A program made the translations under genes and the position numbers. Shown here in pieces: positions 55,601-64,000 of a DNA stretch of 64,000 bases. Numbering within the stretch: position 1 is the first letter of the stretch; each line of letters starts with the position of its first letter. The DNA comes from Rhodotorula mucilaginosa. Its lineage: Eukaryota > Basidiomycota > Microbotryomycetes > Sporidiobolales > Sporidiobolaceae. The stretch covers positions 310,001 to 374,000 of the forward strand of contig CP137871.1 in the NCBI GenBank assembly GCA_034406715.1. Reading direction: 5' to 3'. The notes below the pieces were generated by a model, which was not told the DNA's origin, did no database searches, and saw only the letters and a program-made list of their open reading frames with translations.

Positions 55601-56449
55601 TCGGGGCGATCGCGATCGAGTCGAGGAGCATGAAGGTGGTTTGGAGGGCGACTTCGCGGTGCGAGACGGTGCTGGACGAGGCCATGTTCCACAGCCACGG
55701 GAGGAGTTCGGGCCAGACTCCCTTGTCGAGTTCGAAGCGGGCGATGGTCGAAACGAGACGGGCAGACGCTGTCCGGGCCTGGGAGCTGCAGGCACCGGCG
55801 GCGCGAGTCAGTCGCAGTGGCGCGCGCGCGACTGCGAAAGAGGAGAACGCACTTGGTCTCGGAGAGGAGAAAGTCAAGGAGGCGGGCCTTGAGGGCGGCG
55901 CGGACCTCTTGCGGCTGCGCGAGCCACTGCTTGTGCTTCTTGGCGGAAACACGCTTGCGGAGCTCGACGAGCGCGAGTTGCCGGATCTGGGCAGCGCGCA
56001 AGTTCTCGTTATCAGCTGTCGTGTCCTTTCCCCGAGATCTTCGCGATTCACAGCACCCCCTGGCGGACGGTGCCAGCTAGAGGTCGCGTCGTCGTTGACA
56101 TCCGGGAGAGGAAGGCTGCTCACTCCGGCGTTGGCACCGCTGGTGGCGATCTCGAACAAGGCGGGCACACATCGTGCGTCGGTGTAGAAGGTCGTGTTCA
56201 ATTGGACAGTGGCCTGTACATGGGGACGCGGAGAAGGGACGATCAGCTCTCGTCGCTCGGCGATTGGTTGTCGTCACGAGGAAAGGCCACGCACCGCCTT
56301 GATGACCTGCGTGTCGGGAGCAATGGTCTGCTCGAGGGTCGCAAACAGCGACTGGGTGAATTGTTGCTGCAAAGAGAGAATCGGCTTGGGTGAGTCTGGC
56401 AATTGTCCGAGCGAGTGCCGACGCCAGCAGGGGTACGTACGTCCGCCAT
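52650..56449 (-). CDS. KAP123: Importin beta-family receptor Kap123/importin-4
   Basis: Karyopherin that imports ribosomal proteins and histones through nuclear pores. Exons 56449-56441 (9 nt: M-A-D), 56366-56295, 56213-56124, 55986-55853, 55785-55443, 55370-55254 and a 2538-nt last exon 55187-52650 give 1100 residues, close to yeast Kap123. HEAT repeats run throughout; examples are IRQLALVELRKRVSAKKHKQW, then KAACTALGCLCEVLEEECAK and SQNAAFATGSLVYHSS-like repeats. An acidic loop near 595-625 (DAEDGDFEDIDEDINSDDED) and another near 765 (DDDEEEDDERDQQ) fit cargo-binding loops. The 9-nt first exon with GTACGT donor is required to give the protein an ATG. Confidence 0.93.
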
Positions 56450-57865
56450 GGTGGAGGTCAGACCGCGAGTGAGAGGCTCTGACGGCGTTCTGTTGGCCTG
56501 TCGGAGCTCGTGCGGCTGTGCGCGAGTGTAGCGAGTTCAAAGTCAAAGTCGACAGCGCTGCCCCAGCTCGACCGCGCTTGCACCGCCTCCTCGTCGCGCT
56601 TCAACTCGCCACGTTCATCGCAGGTTGCCCTGCTTTCCGTTCTGCCACACGCAGGCCTAATCGGCTATGCTCATGCTACGAGGCTGTGTGCTCAAGGTGG
56701 GACACTCCGCGTACTCCCGCTTCCTCTCCGCATCTTGCTTTCCTGCTCTGCTCGCGCGCGCACCTCGGCGGCTGATCGTCTGTCCGGCTGCTGCCCCTCG
56801 TCGTCATGCTATTCAACATTCATCGCCTCGGACGGGATTTACGCTGTCTTGGCCTGAGATACTTCAAGCAGCGCTCGCCGCGGCGACCTCGCAGCTCGAG
56901 AGGCGTTCCATGACCTCCGCCACTTCACTGAAGAGTGTACGGCTTCAGCTCCGGTTCGGCTGCACCATTCAACGGAGTGATCCTCTCTTCCTTGCGAACA
57001 CTCATCCTCGCTCTCAGCCGACGGCCTCGGCGCACTCGGCTCGTCTTCGTTCATGCTTGCCGGGACAGACCGTGCTTCCAAAACCCGTTTTGATCGCCCA
57101 TCCGGACTCGGGCTCACACCCTTCGCGAGGCGTTCTTTCGCATTGACGGGCCGCTGTCGACTCCGAGGCGCTCTCCGCAATCGCCTTATTGCGATTCGAC
57201 GAGGGCTCGAGGGCTCGCGCGGAATCAGAGCCCACGAGGGGCCGGGACGTCTGTCTGGCGCAGGCTCCATCTTCCTTGCGGTGCGTCGCTAATTTAAACA
57301 GCCAAGGTGGATCGCCAAGACATTCCGGATAACAACGCAGGCCTCCGTGTAGCTGTCTAGCTGCGCTCTTCGTCTGCTTTGGCGCCGTGATCGTCGCGCG
57401 ATACTCGTTGTGCGCAGTGCGCAGGTGGGCGATGCTGCACGAGCTCGCGTCTGTGGAGACGGCTGGCAACGTGTCTGATGTACGAATTCCCCCATTATGC
57501 ATATGCAGAATGTGCCTAGGTCGTCACTGTATGGCAGAGACGGCTGAGAGCAAGTGGGTAGAAACTCGCAAGATGCGCATGATCCGTGGACTGGCAGAAA
57601 GGCGGTGCGAAACCTGAGGGGCGGGACGTGCAAGTTGACGTCCTCTGCAACGGGCTGCTGGCTGCTGTTGCTCTGCATCTTCCAGCAGCACCCTGCAGTG
57701 CGTCTGCCTGAGCCAGGGGCGGGCACGGAGCATACATAAAGCGGCAGCTCGCTTGCTTGACTGCGCCCCAGGCGACGGACGACGTTGGCAATTCGAACAA
57801 CCCGCAGCGACGCAAGAGGTTTCATCGCGACGACGCTGCTGCCTCGTCCTCCCTCTCCCTCGAAC
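56450..57865. other. Divergent intergenic region KAP123 / glycosyltransferase
   Basis: 1.4 kb between divergent start codons. A 143-codon minus-strand frame at 57270-56839 starts with ATG but is arginine-rich with no splice or domain support. I do not call a gene here. Confidence 0.4.
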
Positions 57866-60635
57866 ATGCGACCGAGCGAACCGTGGTCCTCTTCGCTGTC
57901 GCCGTCGTCGAGGCCCTCGCTGTCCTCGCTCGCCACTTCGACCGCGCCATCTTCGGTCGTCGGTTCAGCCGCCGACGAGGCCGCGACGACGAGTACGAGC
58001 AGTCCGCCGACGAGCGAAGACGGAGGCGGAATCTCGCCCTTTGCGTCGCCTTCCGTGTCGCCACCGAGAGGAGGCCCCGCATTCAGCAGCAGCAAGTACT
58101 CGGCGTCCTCATCGTCTCGAAGCATGGGAAGCGAAGGCAAGCGGTTCGAGGAAGAAGCGGCGCTCGCGTTGGCCGCAGAGGAAGGGACCCTGCGCATCCC
58201 TCCCATGCAGCAGCAGGGAGGAGGCGGCAACAACCATTCACTCCGCAATGCTGCCACGGCGCCAGCCTCCTCGGCGAGACGGTCCGCCGAGATGGAACGA
58301 GGAGGAGGAGGACCGACCGCTCGAACTCGCGCTTTCGCTTCCAACGCGACTTCGGAACCGACGTGGGACGACGTGCTCTCGCGAGCAAAACTGGTTCTCA
58401 AGCAGTGGAAGCGTGTGTACGAGACGGAGGGATTGACAGGGTACGTTTGTGCCGATTCTGGAGCCCAGACGCGGGAACCCTGTGGAAGGGAGTCATTGAT
58501 TCGTCCCTCTCTCTACGCTTGCAGTATCGCCAACGATATTCGGAACCGTTCGCTGTTCACGACTCGGCAAACTCTCCGGTCCGCCCCGGCTTCATCCCCC
58601 CTCGACTCTCTCCGAACTCTCTTCGCCGTGATCCCCCCGCGCCGACGGTTCCTCCTCCTCGCGACTGTGACCCTCATCGCGCTCTTCCTCCTCCTCTCCC
58701 CCTCGGACGCGATCGGTTCCTCGAGGCGATTGGGACCGGGGCGAGGCAGGAGAGGCGCGACGGCCGCGAAATCGTACGAGGTGCTCAAGTCGAGCAGCAG
58801 TGCGGCACTCGCGTTGGTCCCGGAGGGGTATCCTCCTTCGGCCAACAAGGCCAAGATCCTCGAATCGAGGTCGAACCCGTATGGCTTCATGGTGAGCACT
58901 TGCGTTCCCGTGCCTCGACGCAGAAACGCGGCTGATCGACAGGTTGCATGTCGCCCTTCTCGTGCTCGGGTACCATAGAATCTCGTCGACCCTTATGTCG
59001 GAGGAGCGTTCAACCCGAGTATACTGGTCTTGCCCGATCAGGCCGGGCTCGGATGGCGACACGTGTACGTTCCCGCACGCTTCGTCCCGAAAAGGATGGC
59101 GCGGGATCATCCTTACCTTTTGACTCTTGCACCGCCGACAGGTTTGTATCTCGCGGAGAGGAGAAGTACGAAGTCATCCAAGGCGAGGATACGCGGTGGG
59201 AAAAGCTGATCGGGTATGTATTCTCGATCCAGAGCGTGCTACACCCTTGCAATTCGGTAGGCTGACGAGGCTAGCGCAAATTGGTCCAGATGCTTCCTGC
59301 TGCCGATGAAGCGCGCGCATCTCGAATTGCCGTACCTGGCTCGAGAGTCGGAACTCTGGACTCTAGACCTGCCCGCGAAGCGCAAAGTCGAGTACATGCG
59401 GTGCCACAATCGTAAAATCTCCTTCCTCGCCTTCTCTCCTCAACAGTCCTTCCCTTCTCTGACACCCATCTTTATCGCCTCGCAGCCGACTATAACCAAT
59501 TCATCGGTCCCGAAGACCCTCGCCTGTTCTTCACCAACGACGGCCAACCGCTCCTCATCTACTCTCAGAACGGGAGGATGCCGAACGTCTGCCGCGCCTT
59601 GTATGTCATCGACGCGAGGATGGTCATTCCTGGCTTGGACAAGGCCCTCCAAAGGGCGGGATGGAACGCGCCGGTGCAGTTTAGGGAACAGACGGGTGAG
59701 CTGGGCGTGGCAGGCTCCGGAAGCAGGAGTCACCCTTCTACCAGACACTAACGTCTCTGGTCCCCCTTTCCGTCGTCCCGGCTCACAGACTTGATTCGCG
59801 AGAACCAGTACAAGTATGTCGGCAGGTCCTTTACCTGAGCTCCACCGTGCGTGTGCTGATGCTTCGCGCCGTCCACGCAGCATCGAAAAGAACTGGTCGC
59901 CCTTCCTCGGCGAAAACGACGAGCTCTTCTTCCACGTCTCGCTCGTCCCGCAGCAGATCTACAAATACGTCCCGAACCTGACCCTACGCCCACTCGACCC
60001 GCTCGCGCCCTCGCACAACTGCTTGACCGACCTCCTCGGCGCCGACATGAACCGCGTCCACTTGCACCACGCGACTCCGCTGCTGCGCGCGACGTTGTGC
60101 AAGCGCGGCGAGTGCGTACCCGATGTACACAACACGGTGCTGATGTCGATCATTCACGTCAAGTACCACCCCCTCGTAAGTGCACTCGGGCAAAGATTCC
60201 GAGCAATCCCAGACTGACCTGACCTACCTTTTCTGCTCCTAGCCGTACCTGCACTACGTTCGACACGTCGTCACCTGGAACGTGACGGCGCCGTACGAGT
60301 ACATCTCGGTCTCGAAACCGCTCACCTACTCCGGAACGAACCAGGCGGATCCGATCTTCACGGTCTCGATGGCGTGGGAAAAGCCGTCAAAGCGGCACGG
60401 ACTCGGCCTGAACCACGGCTTCTTGGACGACACGGTCCTCATTTCGTTCGGCGTAGCTGACTACGGTTCGGCTTACATCGTGCGTTTTCTTCTCCGCTTC
60501 TGGCCGTTTCCGAACGCGGAGCTGACCGACGACGGAGCGTTTTCTTTTGCCCAGGACGTACTTGCTCGCGACCTCTTGACGGACCACAACCTCTGCGCTG
60601 GCGTAGGAGGCACGTCGCTCTGGCGGCATCCATAG
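57866..60635 (+). CDS. Type II membrane glycosyltransferase-like protein
   Basis: Exons: 57866-58440, 58525-58891, 58979-59064, 59142-59213, 59275-59411, 59447-59695, 59789-59813 (25 nt), 59881-60175, 60243-60479, 60555-60635; 707 residues. A long Ser/Thr-rich cytosolic part is followed by one membrane segment near 230-255 (RRRFLLLATVTLIALFLLLS) and a lumenal domain. Motifs: NPYGFMNLVDPYVGGAFNPS, FIGPEDPRLFFTNDGQPL (about 430), NGRMPNVCRALYVIDAR, NDELFFHVSLVPQQIYKY and HGFLDDTVLISFGVADYGSA. The EDPR motif and closing HGFLDD...ISFG pattern recall five-bladed mannoside-acting enzymes (GH130 and related) and fungal beta-mannosyltransferases. I infer a Golgi mannosyltransferase for wall or lipid glycans; the exact family is open. 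The start is the first true ATG in frame. Confidence 0.72.
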
Positions 60636-60862
60636 ACAATCAATAAGCCCTGTACGGGTGCAGAGTCAGCGGTACCGATTCTCACCTCCGGCCTCTGAAT
60701 CCCTAATAGAAATAGACAGTCGAGTGTTCCTTTTATCCCGTGTACTGTGCCCTAATCTCGCCGTCTGCCTAGCTGCACATAGCCACTGCAAAGCTCGTAC
60801 CAGTCGCTCCCAGAGCTCGTCGGAACGGAATCGGTACAACACGAGAGAAGAGCTCAAGAAAT

Positions 60863-63441
<2,579 letters not shown>

Positions 63442-63574
63442 GGTGTTTGAGCGAGCGCAGGAGAGTCACGGTGAGATGAGCAGCCTCGACCCGACGAGGT
63501 GCACAGCCACACTCGAAAAGTGCTGATGAGAAACAAGCCGTTCCTCTCATGCTCACAGATTGACGTGTACGCGT

Positions 63575-64000
63575 ATGAGCGACAGGTCTGTGCAGCTTCC
63601 GTCTAGGTGTACTCCCGCGCACTCGGAAAGAGGGGTTCTGGCCCAAGTCAAGTCGACCGCCACCCTCGCCGGGCCGCAGAGGAATTACCATCTTTTTGCA
63701 GCCCTCGATACGGTCAAACCGCTACAGAGCTCCAGCGATGGCGCCACTCTGCCGCGGGAATGTTGTAACGCTGCTGCGCACGCAATCCGAGACGAGCCAG
63801 CGAGCGTTCCCCCGCCTCCTCCACCCGACGGAATCGAATCGCAGACAAGTCCACGTTGGGTGGCAGGATCCGCGGACAACGGCAGGCTGTCTCATCGAAC
63901 CATCCGGTATTGGCTTCATTCACAAGGGCGGGATCTTCTCCGGCCTGTCAAGTTTGCACATGTAGCAGGTGCTCTTGTGAGCTTTGTCAAGAAGCACGCA
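63575..64000 (+). CDS. 5' part of an unknown gene running off the window
   Basis: From ATG 63575 (MSDRSVQLPSRCTPAHSERG) a single frame stays open for 142 codons to the last base of the window. It includes NYHLFAALDTVKPLQSSSDG, a PPPPPPD run, and LHSQGRDLLRPVKFAHVAGA near the end. It begins 133 bp from the RIO2 start codon in the opposite direction, as expected for a divergent pair. No domain recognised; introns may exist and the start is tentative. A TCCGCGGAC word at about 63869 lies inside this frame and is probably coincidental. Confidence 0.4.
   Translation, partial: MSDRSVQLPSRCTPAHSERGVLAQVKSTATLAGPQRNYHLFAALDTVKPLQSSSDGATLPRECCNAAAHAIRDEPASVPPPPPPDGIESQTSPRWVAGSADNGRLSHRTIRYWLHSQGRDLLRPVKFAHVAGALVSFVKKHA

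Noticed and set aside
56839-57270. 143-codon minus-strand frame starting with ATG
   Set aside because: Arginine-rich, no homologue recognised, no intron support; likely chance in GC-rich DNA.
63868-63877. ATCCGCGGAC, similar to the family promoter palindrome
   Set aside because: It lies inside an open reading frame, lacks the first palindromic base and has no family gene next to it in the window.

Overview
The window comes from a GC-rich, intron-dense fungal nuclear genome. Almost every gene has several introns of about 50-100 bp. Gene content (MED31, Leo1, Kap123, tricalbin, Erg26, Rio2, WDR5/Swd3, Pif1, Pms1, ataxin-10) is that of a yeast-like basidiomycete. GC content, intron style and codon use point to a red yeast of the Rhodotorula/Rhodosporidium type (Sporidiobolales); that genus-level placement is inference, not measurement. 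I found no rRNA, tRNA, CRISPR array or bacterial operon structure. All gene models below were spliced by eye, and exon phases were checked to add up.

Layout: 0-2.3 kb holds the 3' end of a vacuolar-type amino-acid transporter and a small unknown gene. 3.3-6.4 kb holds two tandem paralogues of an unknown family (here family 1). 7.2-15.3 kb holds a tricalbin (ER-plasma membrane tether) and a J-domain protein. 15.9-19.2 kb holds a decayed copy of a second unknown family (family 2) whose promoter is split by a hAT-like DNA transposon. 19.7-36.1 kb is a core block: Pif1 helicase, MED31, Erg26, Pms1, a GPI-type wall protein and Leo1. 36.4-41.3 kb holds a U-box cyclophilin and a Rieske oxygenase. 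41.9-45.2 kb holds two tandem family 2 genes. 45.5-64 kb holds ataxin-10, WDR5/Swd3, cyclophilin B, Kap123, a membrane-anchored glycosyltransferase, Rio2 and the start of an unknown gene leaving the window.

The most interesting content is the two unknown families (two plus three copies). Within each family the exon-intron plan is nearly fixed and includes 36-nt exons. Their AT-richer codon use differs from the housekeeping neighbours. All five copies share a palindrome, GTCCGCGGAC or a one-base variant, about 110-180 bp upstream of the start codon. In the damaged copy the palindrome lies 1.76 kb upstream, but subtracting the transposon and one target-site duplication restores about 180 bp. 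That copy also carries a frameshift. The transposon has 12-bp inverted ends, an 8-bp target duplication and a small spliced gene inside that is not a recognisable transposase.

The conserved genes otherwise look intact. Erg26 acts in ergosterol synthesis, MED31, Leo1 and WDR5/Swd3 in transcription and chromatin, Pms1 and Pif1 in DNA maintenance, Rio2 in 40S maturation, Kap123 in nuclear import, and tricalbin in membrane contact sites.
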